From Puffinus mauretanicus (taxonomy: Eukaryota > Chordata > Aves > Procellariiformes > Procellariidae): a DNA stretch of 64,000 nt. A model generated the notes under the pieces. The model worked only from the letters and a program-made list of their open reading frames with translations, made no database searches and was not told the DNA's origin. The DNA lies in assembly GCA_023333565.1 (NCBI GenBank), contig JAJKFH010000425.1:620001-684000 (forward strand). The letters are read 5' to 3'. The position numbers were made by a program, and so were the translations under genes. Below are positions 35,581 to 48,764 of the stretch, one piece after another (the first letter of the stretch is position 1; every line of letters begins with the position of its first letter).

Positions 35581-38500
35581 CATCGGTATTGAAATTGTAC
35601 TGTATATTAAAATTGCTGTATTTTGCCAAGTGTAACTTACATTTATATTGTGTTTTCTGTATATTTTGTATCACTCTGCTAAATCAAAAATCCCATGTAA
35701 TATAAAATATCTTAAATTAAGTAAATTTCATATTAAACACTACACCCTCCGTTCGTGGAATATCTAAAAGAATCTTGTTGGAGAGTATTGGACTCTGACA
35801 TTTTGTCATAAAGATCCCTAACAATAGTTCTTACAAGCAGAACCAGCCCATTAATTCTATTATAAGTATCTGTGGTACACAAAAAGCTAATTCTATGTGA
35901 AAGAATTAAATTCCCACAAACTCTATGCAACCACAAATTTGGTAGTCCTGGATTTTATTGTCCCCAGCTGGCTCTGATACATATCTTAACCATCAGGAAT
36001 ATATTCTTTTCTACTGTACTTAATATTAAGTGAGTTTCTTTAAGGAAGACACTCTAGAGTATGAAATAACTTTTTTGCTCATTTTATTTGGTTTAGTTCC
36101 TCAGTGCCAGACAGCCCTAATGACCTATATGTTTATTTCCTATATAAAAACACAAAAAACAGTGAAACAACCATGGACTGTAGGCTTACAACAATTAATT
36201 TGCACTTCTGAATGGATAACAATTTCAGAAATCAATCCCCTTTTTTCTTCTAAGTCTCTTGTTATCTGTCTTTGCTAGTGACAGCCCAGTGACAGCAGCA
36301 ATTCTTTCCAAAGATGGACTTAACTGTGGGGAAAACTTATGCTGGTATGGACTTTTTTCTTTTCTATTTTTTTTAAATCAAATATCCCAGAATTATTAGC
36401 TTTAAAATGTGTATGATGTATATATTTTAATGAGGAATAGAACTTTTGTCAAAACCTGCCCTACCTGCTTAGCTTCCAACAACTGCGAGGAGGATCAGTC
36501 ACCAGGATTCACCTAGACTGCTTGGATGTCCAAGCCATAAACGTTTTTGGTTTTTCCTTCTCATTGATTCAGCACATTACCCTTTTTTTCCCCAGAGCAG
36601 TAACAGCACATTTTTCATTTCTTTTTCTCATGTAATGATATGGCATTTAATATTTCGAGTTAATTTGTACTGATGAATACCTAGTTAAGGTAAATCTATT
36701 TTTCAAAGGAAGGTATGGGCATAAACATTGAAAACTATTTCATTAAGTCAGTGACCTTTTTAAAATGAATTCCTGTTGATAAAATAAAACTGGATACCAC
36801 CTAAAGGCAGAAATAAGGGAAACAGAATTTACATGTGTATTGGTTTCCAAGATTGATATCGAGGATGAAAACTAGAGGGACAGCTTACCTCAAAAGCACA
36901 GGAAAGTATCTACAACATTTCTTCTAGCTCTGAGCACTGTAAAATGTACATTTTTATTTGCTTTTAGTTTGTAATAATAGCAAATTCCCAGTGTCTGGTT
37001 CATTTTAATCTCATACTCAGTAATACTGGAGTTTAACACTGTAATTTTATCAATTGAGTTTTGCATTTATGCAAGCGTGAAACTAATGCACTTTCAAACC
37101 TCTTTCTTTCAATGGAAGGAAAAATATATACTGGAGCAAAACACAGAAAACAGCATACGTTTTAACTATTTCTTCCTTATACTCCAGAATCTAGTAGTTT
37201 AACCACCCTGTGAATCTGCTGATACTAAGCAGGCTGCTAGCAATGGTCCTCCAGATTATCATCAGAACCTCCAGGGAAAATAATCATTGCACTAATGACA
37301 ACTTTTAAAGTAAACAGTGTTTCTATAAAATCAAAACATCAGCATTTGGGTAGACTAGAATCTCATTTATTTGCATTAATAAAATATGCAGCTTAGGACA
37401 TGCTAGGTCACAGTTGAGTAATGTATTGTATTTTCCAGTGTTTTTAGAAGGAATGAATAATGACAGTGGAAAGGCTTGGGTCCATTAAAGAAAAACAAAT
37501 TTGGAGTACTGCAACGTTTTATTTAGAAGGAGCTTGTGATATGAGCTGACAGTTGCTTTGTTTAGACAAGTGTCATAGCTTTATTTCACTGACCAAATTT
37601 TCTGAAGTCAAACAGGGCAATATTTCTGCACGCACACTAGGTAAATGATAGTATCAACAGGAAAACAACAGTTTCTAACTAAGGTTGGAGAGACACTCTA
37701 AAGTAAATAACCTTCTTTTGAAAGGAATAGCATCATTTGACTTAATCTGAACTTTTGCCAAAGATTAGGTGCAAATGGGATAGCTAAAATTTGGTCTCCA
37801 AATCTCTGAGTTTCCTCTTTAATTATAGTTTCATTCTCTAGCCCTCTCTTATGCCCACAATCCTATTTGTTCTCAAAGTCACGTTACTGAGTATTTAGGT
37901 ATTCAATGACCTGTGCTGTGATACTGAATGAAAGCCTGCCTTCTACTTCCTTTTTCTGTAAACAATGTTTATTCCTCTTTATTGGGGTCCAAATCTGATG
38001 TCCAATATGTAATTTGTCCCTGTACAAAGCAGTGTCTTCCTGAAACAGATTATAAAGAAAGCATTATGGAAACAGGCAGAGATTGAGACTGAGATTTTAG
38101 GAGCAGGGATAGAAGCAAATGAAATGAAATTACAAGAAGCTATTTCAATAAAGGATTTACTCAAGAATTTTCGAGGAAATATTGGTATAGATTTAGAGGA
38201 CAGAACCAAGCCTGTTTTCTTTTCATAGTAAGAAAATTTCCTGCAAAAGTTAGTTGTGATTCTTGTTTCCCCAACGCTGGCTGGACGCTCTTTCAGGATT
38301 CAAAGTCCTCCAATGCTAGCAATGTCCTCCCAGTCTCCAGAGTGAGTTTTCCACAGTCAATAAATGCATTTCTTCCTATGCCAGCACTGTCTGCTATTTA
38401 ACACAGCTATTTTTCTTCCCGGCTGTACGCAGAGGACATATTTGCAGAGAGTGGCCGTTTCCTGTCCCAGGCACGCCCCACTTAGCTTTGCTAGCCAAAC

Positions 38501-39976
38501 CACCCTCTCTCATGGCCCGTCTATTCTGCGTGTTACAGTACACAGCAAAGAACCCAAAATTTGCACTAAAAGGCTTACTTTGGAACAAGGAGTGCTATAG
38601 TTTTGTTGTGCAGTGCTGTGCTCAAACCAATTACTGGATTAGGAAGCAGGACTGATCAGCTCTGGCCTGCTATTATGCTCCCAAGATGCTTATATTATCT
38701 AGGAAGGTCCACAATCGCGCTCTGGGCTACATAATATCACAGCTTTACTTCTGTTCCACTTCAAATAAATATTTCTAGACATGGATGGCTAAATTGTGCA
38801 TGATACTTTAACTTAGGACTTTTCCATTCTTGTTTGTAAAAATTACCCTATCATTACTGAAAGTACTTTATCTACAAACTTTGGATCTGCACATCCGCTT
38901 CACAACTTTTCTGCAATTAACAGTCGATGTAGCCATTTTTTTTTCTTTCCTTCTTAGCTGATCAGAATGCAGCAGACATAATTGTTAGCAGTCACTTATT
39001 TCTGTTTTTTTGCCTTTTGACTGTTACTTTTAAACCGTTTTGTCCGTGATACAGTCCTCAGGTCACTTAACTCTTGCTTTATTTTAAAAATTGAAAACAG
39101 ATCATAAATACAATATTCATGTCACATTTCCCTGGTCAACACACTGTATTCATAAACTATTATTGAACATGACTGTGTTTACACTATAGCAAAAAGAAAT
39201 TTATAGCAATACTTATTCTGCATAATTTCCTGCTGTTTACTGTTTAGTTTAACATGCACATTGTTGTTTCCTCTCTTTTAATAGTTATTACCTTGGTTTA
39301 CAAAGCCATGAAGTTATGTCTGCCAGGCAGTAAGGTCTCAGTAATCTCTTTTTGTATTAAAAATACACTTATTTCAAGAAAGTCTTACTGTTTTTTCCCC
39401 TGGATATAGAGACCTTAGACAAATCTGGTAGCTTTTCCTCCACAAGATTGGAAAAATAAATAAGTAAAATAAAAAATAAAGGATCTAACAGTAAGGATGG
39501 CCACATCCTTGTCGTATTCTCAGTTTCTTCCTGTGCTTTCTTGTACTACTTTCAAATTCTTCATTTCAAAGATAGCAGCCAAAATAACCTTTTCTTCTGC
39601 TAGTTCAAAAATATCCTTCCTCTCTCTGGATGGCATTTTACCCCTGTCCACAGGATCATAGCATCAGAATTACATTGCTTGTGCTCCCCTTAAAGTGTTG
39701 ACCATTTGCTGGTCATTTTTGTCTTTCTTGCCTACTCGGCTTTTGTGTTCTCTTTGCATCCTCAAACTGGCCACCACTGCATATTTTTCTGCTTCTACAG
39801 CTTGCTTTCCAGCTTTTTGAGTGTTTTCTCTTAATGCCTATGTGGGCACACACTTTCCTCAAAACTTTGTACATGAACATCCTGAAAAACCTACATATGT
39901 GCTTTCATCTGTAACAAGTGAAGAGAATGGCAAATAATTAGACTGTAATTAAAAAGAAATTGAGCCATCAAAGTGT
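35581..39976. other. AT-rich sequence without a recognised gene
   Basis: No recognisable coding sequence or repeat. It has several T-rich tracts and an A-rich stretch near 39452-39480. A less AT-rich patch near 38250-38600 has open frames in several phases that I do not recognise. Confidence 0.55.
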
Positions 39977-40494
39977 TGTCGTGGTTTAACCTGGCAGGCA
40001 GCCAAATAGCATGCAGCCGCTCACTCACTCCCCACTCCCCCACAGTGGGACGGGGAGAGAATCGGAAGGGTAAGAGTGAGAAAAACTCATGGGTTGAGAT
40101 AAAGACAGTTTAATAGAACAGAAAAAAGGAAAATAATAATGATAATGATAAAATATACAAAATGAGTGATGCACAATGCAATTGCTCACCACCCGCGCTG
40201 ACCGATAACCAAGTAGCAATCGGTACTTCCTGGATCACATCTACCATTCATATACTGAGCATGACGTCACATGGTATGGAATACTCCATTAGCCAGCTGG
40301 GCTGGCTGTCCTGATTATATTCTCTCCCATCTTGTGTACCTAGCTCAGTCAGTAGGCATGGGAGCTGTCCTTGGACTAGGAGGGCACTTAGCAACAACTG
40401 AAAACATCAGTGTGTTATCAACATTCTCCTCATACTAAATCCAAAACACAGCACTAGGAAGAAATTTAACCCTATCCCAGCCGAAACCAGGACA
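39977..40494 (-). mobile_element. Solo LTR, ERVL-like, minus orientation, TSD AGTGT
   Basis: Reads TGTCCTGG to CCACGACA on the minus strand, 518 bp, flanked by AGTGT at 39972-39976 and 40495-40499. It contains an AT-rich trinucleotide-like stretch near 40120-40160, corresponding to the expanded repeat of the solo LTR at 7875, so these two belong to the same subfamily. A perfect CRE is kept. No internal sequence is present. Confidence 0.92.
40251..40269 (-). promoter_or_regulatory. Intact CRE with weak TATA in solo LTR
   Basis: TGACGTCA lies at 40262-40269. In the LTR sense it is followed by a degenerate TATATGAA where the other LTRs have a good TATA box. Confidence 0.5.
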
Positions 40495-40499
40495 AGTGT

Positions 40500-42000
40500 T
40501 TATATGTCTTGCTTAATGCTAGAAGTGAACCATTGGAATGGTAAATTCTTGGAATAGGCTTAAAGAGAAATTGCCCACGTTTGTTTGCTTTTATTTTAAT
40601 CTGATGCAAGAGAGATCAAAAAATACAGTGTCTGATAAGCTAGACCAAACATTCCTCTGAGAAATCCTCCCAAGAGTTATCATAAGATAAGGAAAACAAA
40701 TGTACTTTCCTGTTTCTTCCAAAAGAGACCACATGAACGTACCACCTGTCAGGTCATTCTGGTCAATAAATGAGATGCTCTTTTTAAAAAATTCCTTTGA
40801 CAAAAACTGAGACAAAAAAATGGTACAATGAGAAACTGTTGTCAGCTCAGTGATCCCATATGCTTCCTCTTGTCCCTATGGGTTGAAGATCCCAGTTAGA
40901 CTACATTTCATGCTCCACCACACTCATCTGAGTCAAAAGGTAAGGTCATGCATCATGAAAGAATAAAAGCATGAAGTAAGAGCACTTCTGGCATCATGAA
41001 ATGCTGAGGTAAAGATTGTAATATCTCAGGTTTTGAACCAAAAACAGTGAAAACTGTTTTTATCTCTGAAGTGAAAAACCCCAAAAATATCTGTTCTCCT
41101 TTTTATTGTTATTAAATTAACAAAAATAAAAATATATTCCTTTTTTTTTTTTTTAAAATAAATCCTACTTTTAGTCCTGTACAGCCAGGCTATATTTATA
41201 CTGGCCCTTATTTCCTTCCTATACGGTGTCTGTCTGAGACCCTTGCCAAGATTCTGCCTACAGAGATTCCTCCGCATTCTTTCTCTAAATCAAGCAAGTC
41301 TTAACCTGACAGAAAAAGCATAAAGTACAGCTCTTGAGCTTGAACTGAGCCTTAAAATCAAATCTGGCTTTACCAACCCAGAAACAGCTGTGCAAGGAAC
41401 TGGCTTAAACAAGCCTACTGCTGTAATTGCTATATTCCTACATCCCCCATCTGCATCTCCCTACACACTGTATTCTAAAATACTTCTCCCTACAATTATA
41501 TCAGCAGGGAAATATGTCCAAGCCCCTTTATTGCCTAGACAGGAGCATTTTACCTTTAAATACTTTCCTCAATAGGTAATATGAGAATATTGATGAATGT
41601 TTTAGAACATCACAATTTTGATAAAACTACAAAAGTTTTCTCCTAGCAAGTTTTGCTTGAGAACACCATGTTTGCTATGAAAAACCTTAGGTTGTGCAAT
41701 TATTTAGAAATAATTAAGATAATAAATAATTAATGTCTTTAATCTTCCATGAAAATTCAAAATGAAACCAAAATGAAATTATACATTTTAGGGTCAGTTA
41801 TTTAAGTTTCCTCAATCACTTTTTGAAAGTGAGCACAGTTTTTAAAAATTTTCTCCCCTTTTAAATCTCTAATAATACATTATTTTCATTCTTTATTAGA
41901 CAAAAAAATCTTAAAAATATTTCTAATTTCTTTTATTTCTATTTTGAAATATCCTGACAATTAATCAAAAAATTTAATTTAAAAAAACCCACAACATTTC
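40500..42000. other. AT-rich sequence without a recognised gene
   Basis: I see no exon. A T-rich run lies near 41141-41155. Nothing else stands out. Confidence 0.55.
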
Positions 42001-42075
42001 AGAATAATAGAATAGCTGCAGTTAGAGGGGACCTCTAGAAATCATCTAGTCAGGCCAAATTCAGCTCCCCTGAAG
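42001..42075 (-). mobile_element. Very old CR1 3' end
   Basis: On the minus strand the stretch resembles the last ~70 bp of a CR1: an AGAATAATAGAATAGC-like end, then a GAGGGGACCTCTAGAAATCATCTAGTC-type core split by mutations. Only the 3' tail survives and it is diverged. Confidence 0.55.
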
Positions 42076-42378
42076 GCTTTTGCCGTCAAAAAGAAGCTGT
42101 TAATTTTTAAAATTTCTGAGATCTTCCACAGATGAAAGCTAGATTTCAAGAATTTAGCAAAATAATATTATTAAATGATATCTTTTATCTATCATGGCTT
42201 AAGAGGCTTGATTTCACAAACAGCAACATACTTACTACTGCTGACTACTTGATGAATATTTCTCAGAAGCTTCTAATGTCAATTCAATTAAAATGGGCTT
42301 TTTCAAACCTCATCATTCAGTGTGACAATTCAGGAAAGCATTGTAAGTAAAATAAATAAATAAAATAAGTGAATTGGT

Positions 42379-42999
42379 CTGGCTGCATCAAAAGAAGCGT
42401 GGCCAGCAGGTCGAGGGAGGTGATTCTGCCCCTCTACTCTGCTCTGATGAGACCCCACCTGGAGTACTGTGTCCAGCTCTGGAGCCCTCAGCACAAGAAA
42501 GACATGGACCTGTGGGAGTGGGTCCAGAGGAGGGCCACAAAAATGATCGGAGGGATGGAATGCCTGTCCTATGAAGAAAGGCTGAGAGAGTTGGAGTTGT
42601 TCAGCCTGGAGAAGAGAAGGCTTTGGGGAGACCTTATTGCAGCCTTTCAGTACTTAAAAGGGGCTTATAAGAAAGATGGGGACAAATTTTTAGTAGGGCC
42701 TGTTGTAATAGGACAAGGGTTTTAAATTAAAAGTTAGTTTAGTTTTAAACTAAAAGAGGGTAGATTCAGACTAGATATAAGAAAGAAGTTTTTTACAATG
42801 AGGGTGGTGAAAAACTGGGACAATTGCCCAGAGAGGTGGTAGATGCCCCATCGCTGGCAACATTCAAGGTCAGGTTGGATGGGGCTCTGAGCAACCTGAT
42901 CTAGTTGAAGATGTCCCTGCCCACGGCAGGGGGGTTGGACTAGATGGCTTTTAAAGGTCCCTTCCAACCCATACTATTCTATGATTTTATGATTCTATG
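42379..42999 (+). mobile_element. CR1 LINE 3' fragment
   Basis: The first ~340 bp encode the C-terminal part of CR1 ORF2 ([13 protein letters not shown], then [14 protein letters not shown]), followed by a damaged stretch with a small duplication of TTTTAAA..TTAAAAG words near 42718-42760, then the 3' UTR and ATTCTATG-type end at 42975-42999. The UTR wording differs from that of the 33182 copy, so it belongs to another CR1 subfamily. An AAAT repeat (42346-42366) lies just upstream. Confidence 0.92.
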
Positions 43000-44240
43000 T
43001 ATTAATTAGATATACCTACATGTGTCTGCGTATGAAGGTGCATGGAGGTATATAAAATTAATATAAATTAGGAGAATATATGATTTTTTTTCCCCAAAAT
43101 ATATTCAGATAATGACCTGGATTGTATAATAACTTGTAACATTTTTTACAGGCATTTATTTTATTGCATCTGTAACACTGGCTTTGGGTTTTGGGAAATA
43201 TATATAAATTGTTTCTACTAGATATCATTTTTTGGTTGTGTTTTATCACAAAGTTATATTTGCGGTTTCCTTTTCTAGCCTCAACTGTTTGACCTTCTCA
43301 ATACTGTATGACAAGTCATTGATCAATTACATTTAAAAACAAAAAATTAAAAAAATATTGTTGACACAGAATATTATGTAACAATACACACATTTCCTGG
43401 AAGATTTTTCATGACAAAAAAAAAAAAAAATTGCAGTTACTATTTCATTTATTTTTATTAGTCAAGGAAGTGTAATACACTTGAATGCAACAATACCAAA
43501 ATTTTAAACCATCACCAAAAAGATCATAAAATAAATGATGACACAGAAAAGGGAAAGAGGAAGGGAAGGGAGTACAAGTTCATAGCAGCAAAGTCAGTTG
43601 TATAAGAAGGGCTTTGAGAATTTAAGACAAAAATCAGAAAACATATAGCTTTAGATTATAATACTGATTTTTGATTCACTTTTCAAATTCTAATTTGTAC
43701 CAGCAAGAAAATATATAAACTAGGAGGCCTTCAATATGAACAATAGTAAAAATTGCAGATTATTTTTCATCTTTTTTTGAACAAAAATGGTCACTGATAA
43801 GTGATAACTTTTAAATATTCCTAAAACAATACAGATGGCTCATGTTCTATCTCTATTTACAACCCTGAAAAAATGATTTTATGAACCACTACAAGGCACT
43901 CCAGAATTTCCAGCTCCCTTTTCATTCCCTTGGCATTTCCTTGAACGCTTTGCATTTTCTTTCCTACAGGACACATAGAGACTTAATGCATTTTTAGTTA
44001 ATGCATTCACACTGCACATCTACTGCTGTGCTTGCACACTTGTGATCTGTCCTATGGGAGGACTCCAAAACCAGAGCTAATGTTGTACAGACATAATTGT
44101 AGAGTTTTTCTGGCCAGAAGGAAAGATCAGCTCAACCAGTAGGATGCCCACAGGTCTGTGGATTTTTTGCACAGTTATAAGAGCACTAGCATTTGTTGAT
44201 CTAATCAGTCCACCTTCAATAGCTTAGCTCATGAGTTACT

Positions 44241-44296
44241 CATAATCAAATAGAGCTTTACACTTCATCATAATCAAACAGAGCTTTACATTTCAT
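44241..44296. repeat. 28-bp tandem duplication
   Basis: Two adjacent copies starting CATAATCAAA and ending TTCAT differ by two bases. Confidence 0.85.
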
Positions 44297-45958
44297 TGTA
44301 ATCTACTGAACCCAGAATAAGAGGCTACTTTGCACCTTATTTCTTTCTGCCTAACTCTTTGAAAGCCATGCTATGAAGAATACATTTTATTGAGCTTAAG
44401 ACGGTCTTCCAGTATGGACACCGGTATAAGACTGTGTATTCGGCATTTACAAAAACAAAAAATATTAAAAAGTATTCCTTGTGCTTCAGAAATATTCACT
44501 GAGCTCCAACAATATGGAACAGTAGCTATATATGCTTAAATGAGTCATGTCTCAAGACACTGACTGTTGTAGATAATTACTCCTTTGAAAGAGAGGAAAT
44601 CACATTATTTAATGTATTAGTAGAATGTGATCAGAAATTACAGTTATATGTTTTATGTGTTTATCTGAGGAGGAAAACACAAGTAATGTCAAGGACACTG
44701 ATGTGCTTCTCCATCTGGTTCTTTGAAAAATAATGTTAAATATATACCAGGTTTTCTACTGGAACAGGCCAGTTGACCACCCTCATAGACCATCACATCA
44801 CAACCCACAGCAGGCAAAACGTACCCTGAGCATCATACTCATGCTGTGAAATTGCTATTTTGCCCAAGTTCCACCAAACATTGAAGAGAAAAAAAAAAAG
44901 AAAAAAGAAAAAAAAAGCAGGAATTGTATTCTAATAAATAAATAAACAAAGAAACCTAACAACAAAAATTACTTATGTCCTAGTGCCACAGGACCACTAC
45001 CAGGTCCAAGACAAGACAGCAGTCAAGTCCTTTGTTGTGTGGCTATGGCTGGTGAGCGCTGAAGAACATTATTCCTGAGCAGTATCGGCGCAAGTTGCTC
45101 TGAACAGCCTCACTGGGAAACCAAAGAGCCGGTGACTGCAGTCTGCTTTGACATAATGTTACGTTGTCCACGGTCCATACTGGCATAGTGTCGATAAGGT
45201 CCAAGTGCTCCCCTTTCCTATAACCACACTGCTTGGACTAGTTACTTGTCTGCTCCAAGCCCTGCCCAGCAACCTCAAACCTGTCTTTGCTTCTGTATCT
45301 CATTAGGGCATTCCAACGCTATTCCAACTATTTGACACTGCTTGATATTTATGTATATGACAAGGAACTCCCTTTTCCCAGAAAAGGCCCGGAAAACTCA
45401 TAATCACATTCATATAGGTCTTATCCACTCAGTTTTGACTTCCCACCATAACCTTCTTGTCAGCATAGCTGAGCAAATTAAACCACGACTGCTTATTAAG
45501 TATCATACTTAACCATTTTCCAAATTGACTTCATGAAGATCAGCACATTCATCCATTCACCTAATCCATCAAATTAAATAATTAGGACATGAAGAATTTG
45601 AAGTAGCCCAATCAATATAGTCAAAAAAGAAAGGCTCTCATCTTTTCAATATCTTTCTTCAACTACTAAAAGCAGAAAAGTCTCTGTTGTGAAGCACAGC
45701 TGCTGTCTGTTTACTAATTCAGATGCCTGTTTTTGGACCAAATGCACACTGGAATGCATGCAAATCCAATTATTGGCCTTTTTCCCAAAGTCACCTGAAA
45801 TTAAACTTGAATAGAGTTAATTACATGCTTATTTATCACCCATGTAAAAGACAAACATGTTTGCCAGTGCCTCACTGCCCAGATCACCTGGGAATGAAAA
45901 AGCTTGTCCTGCTGAAACTCCTTATCCAGCCTTGACTGACGTGTCAGTATCCTGGACT

Positions 45959-45995
45959 AGAACTAAAACTAAAACTAAAACTAAAACAAAACCAA
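45959..45995. repeat. (AAAACT)n hexamer repeat
   Basis: About four to five AAAACT units that grade into AAAACAAAACC and an A run. Confidence 0.85.
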
Positions 45996-46936
45996 AAAAA
46001 AACCCAAGTTTTTTTCTTTCTTTTTACAGCAAGCAGATATTTTCCACATATGTAAATGGGATCAAAAGATTGGAAAAGGATAACTGGAGTATCACACTCA
46101 GACTACTGCAATTGCAAGTAAAAAAAGCATAGAGGTTTAATCCAAAAGTGTCAACAGAATATTGAATTCATATGCTACCATATACCACAGCCACAGAAAA
46201 CTTCCCATCTCTTAGTTGATTTACCATTTGAGTCTCAATCTTTTTGTATATACAACATCTTCGATTACATGGACAGTCCTTGCCTAATTCTATTTTTCTG
46301 TGTGTTAATTCTAAAACTTGCATTAGACATCTTTCCAAAGTAACAACTCACAAACAAAAGTCACAAGTTCAGATTTAAACAGAAATGTCTCAACCCTATG
46401 ATTGATATCCCTAAAAATAATGGTATGCACCAAGGTTTTTTGAGCCTTAGGGGTCTCTAAAATTGTGGAAAGAGTGAACAAAGAAATCAATATCAGTATC
46501 AATCAATCCATCTTTCATTCTGGCCAGTGTGCAGATAGGAGGCATGAGAGGAAGATGGCCTGAAAACAGGATCTGTGTGGTTTATCTCCCACTCCTTTTT
46601 TGAGGGGTATATGAAATCTTCAATCAGAGAAACTGGAGGAGGATTATTTTCATAAAACTGGTGTTGCACAGTACCTGTTCTAAAATGTATCTCATATTAT
46701 CAATTTATTTACTGTATTGCCCTTGATGTTCAAGACACCAGACTCCTCTGCAGCCATGTAATTCAGCAGAATCAGTCAAAAACTGGAACAACTGCAGTTA
46801 TTTAACAATAAAAATCAGTGTCACTTGTGAAATAACTAAACAATCTCAAATTGTGTAACTGATTGTCTACAAAATGTTAAGACCTGATTGAATAAAAAGG
46901 TGTTGTTCTGATACCATTTATCTGATCATGTTTAAC

Positions 46937-47508
46937 TGTCATGGTTTAACCTGGCAGCAGCCAAATACCACGCAGCCGCTCGCTCACCCCCGCCAGGTGG
47001 GATGGGGGAGAGAATCAGAAGGGTAAAAGTGAGAAAAACTCGTGGGTTGAGATAAAGACAGTTTAATAGGGAAAGCAAAAGCCGCGCACGCAAGCAAAGC
47101 AAAACAAGGAATTCATTCACCACTTCCCATCGGCAGGCAGGTGTTCAGCCATCGCCAGGAAAGCAGGGCTCCATCACGCGTAACGGTTACTTGGGAAGAC
47201 AAACGCCATCACTCCAAACGCCCCCCCCTCCTTCTTCTTCACCCAGCCTTATATGCTGAGCATGACGTCATATGGTATGGAATAGCCTATTGGCCAGCTG
47301 GGCCAGCCGTCCTGGCCACGGTCCCTCCCAGCCCCCTGCACATCTGGCAGGGCATGGGAAGACGAAAAGTCCTTGACTAGTAAACAATACCTAGCAACAA
47401 CCAAAACATCAGTGTGTCATCAACATTATTCTTACACTACATCCAAAACACAGCATCATACCAGCTAATAGGAAGAAAATCAACTCCATCCCAGCCAAAA
47501 CCAGGACA
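46937..47508 (-). repeat. 3' LTR of the non-autonomous element
   Basis: 572 bp, TGTCCTGG to CCATGACA on the minus strand. By eye it differs from the partner LTR by four substitutions and two 2-nt indels. It contains a perfect CRE at 47263-47270 and a TATA-like ATATAAGG (47247-47254, minus). Confidence 0.95.
47247..47270 (-). promoter_or_regulatory. Intact CRE and TATA box of 3' LTR
   Basis: TGACGTCA at 47263-47270 and ATATAAGG at 47247-47254 (minus strand), with the same spacing as in the 5' LTR copy. Confidence 0.6.
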
Positions 47509-47523
47509 GTATCCACCCCTTAT
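47509..47523 (-). other. Probable polypurine tract
   Basis: On the minus strand AAGGGGTGGATAC lies immediately upstream of the 3' LTR, where plus-strand DNA synthesis would be primed. It is purine-rich but not purely purine. Confidence 0.4.
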
Positions 47524-47794
47524 TCCATACCATTTACATCATGCTCAGGTCCCACACTATCCAATACATTCTCATTACCCACCATCCCCCTTCCCATCTT
47601 TTGATATAATACACAGATATCATTCCCTTAGTCTATGGACCACCCCTGTAAAATGTCCATAAAATATCCATAAATGTACACAAAATGTCCACTGCATTCA
47701 TTTAGTCCATGACTTCGGGCTCCATCTGTTATGGTGGTCACTCAGGTCAGCAGAGGTGGTGTGTTGCGTGGAGTTACTGGGCACCAAAGCCAGC

Positions 47795-47848
47795 TCAGGT
47801 CGGGTCACTGCTGCGCTTGCGCTGCTTCTTGTAAGGCTTGTCCTCCAT
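47795..47848 (-). other. Short basic ORF in the non-autonomous element
   Basis: An ATG at 47846-47848 opens a 17-codon frame whose centre reads YKKQRKRSS, a cluster of basic residues like a nuclear-localisation or RNA-binding patch. An in-frame TAG lies seven codons upstream. It may be the remnant of the end of a longer viral gene. Coding status is uncertain. Confidence 0.25.
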
Positions 47849-48003
47849 TGGTTCAGGTGGTTCCTGCTATAGTAAATCCTACAACATGCAACTCAAATCA
47901 TGGGTTACAACAATTTAAAGGTATATCCATTACAATCTCCACCCCTGGTCCCTTTGGGCCAGACCATAGGGTTTAACATTGCAATGAACTCCTCCCCTTG
48001 CCC

Positions 48004-48575
48004 CTGCTCCGGCTTGGACTTATCCACAGACTGCAGTCTCTTAGGGGTGTACCTGCTCCAAGTGGAGCCTTACCGATGAGCCACAGTCTCTCCAGGGTAT
48101 ACCTGCTGCGGCACAGACTTGTCCACAGCCACAGTCACTTCGAGGTGCACCAGTCCCAGCGTGGCCTTACCCACAGCCACAGTCCCCTCAGAAGTAAACC
48201 TGCTCCAACACGGCCTTACCCATGGCTGCAATCTCTCCAGGGGTGTACCTCCCCTGTCATGGGCTTATCCACGGCCACACGCTTTGAGGTGCTCCAGCAT
48301 GGCCTCATGCACAGCCACTGACACTTCAAGGTGTACCTGCTGTAGCATGGACTTATCCACAGCCACAGATGCTTCGAGGTGTACCTTCTCCAGCGTGGAC
48401 TTATCCTTAGGCCACAATCCCTTCAGAGGTATACCTGCTGCGGCACGGACATAATCACGGCCACAGATGCTTCGAGGTGTACCTGCTTGGGCATGGGCTT
48501 ATCCTCGGTCACAGACGCCTCGGGGTGTCCTGTCCCACATGGACTCAGCCACAGGTCACAGTCCCTTCGATTCGA
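48004..48575 (-). repeat. Tandem array of about twelve ~48-bp units
   Basis: Units of 43-50 bp follow one another. Most contain ACCTGCT, then GCATGG or GCACGG, then ACTTATCCACAG, then CCACAG and CTTCGAGGTG (plus-strand wording). Copies differ at many positions, so the array is old or was amplified before the present insertion. In the minus-strand sense several 48-bp units read as an open 16-residue repeat containing VHLE and VAVDKS. Units of 49-50 bp break the frame. Confidence 0.9.
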
Positions 48576-48764
48576 GTTCACGCTGCAGTTCCAGCCTGTC
48601 CAGCACAGCAGCACAGAAGCAGCAGCGATGCCCTGGCCCTCTGCCAGCCCAGGCGCATCCCCATTGCTGTTATCAGAATGTTCCCAGGCACAGCACAGTA
48701 AGACGATCAGCAGTGCAGCAGTACAGCAAGCAGCGAGAGCAAAAAAGCAGCCACTAACGAGCAC
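48423..48764 (-). pseudogene. Hydrophobic ORF running into the tandem array (unrecognised)
   Basis: A minus-strand open frame of 113 codons. Its first ~25 residues are strongly hydrophobic (FFALAACCTAALLIVLLCC), like a signal anchor. A Ser/Gly/Ala-rich stretch follows, and then the frame enters the first units of the tandem array. The apparent first codon is GTG. An in-frame TAG lies at 48771-48773, with an ATG in good context (GCCATGG) at 48798-48800 in the same frame further upstream, so the original ORF may have begun there and been cut by that stop. A TGA ends it at 48423-48425. It occupies the position of gag, and the provirus gag likewise starts with hydrophobic segments. I do not recognise the protein, and it may no longer be made. 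Confidence 0.35.

Larger units (their letters stand above)
43000..46931. other. AT-rich sequence without a recognised gene
   Basis: No recognised exon. It holds A tracts near 43417-43430 and 44887-44918, a 28-bp tandem duplication at 44241-44296 and a hexamer repeat near 45959-45995. Between about 44970 and 45330 the base composition is more balanced than around it; I could not match this to any family. Confidence 0.5.

Noticed and set aside
45959..45995. Interstitial telomere repeat
   Set aside because: The unit is AAAACT, not TTAGGG or CCCTAA.
48004..48575. CRISPR array
   Set aside because: The units are contiguous and diverged without unique spacers, and they lie inside an LTR retroelement of a vertebrate genome.
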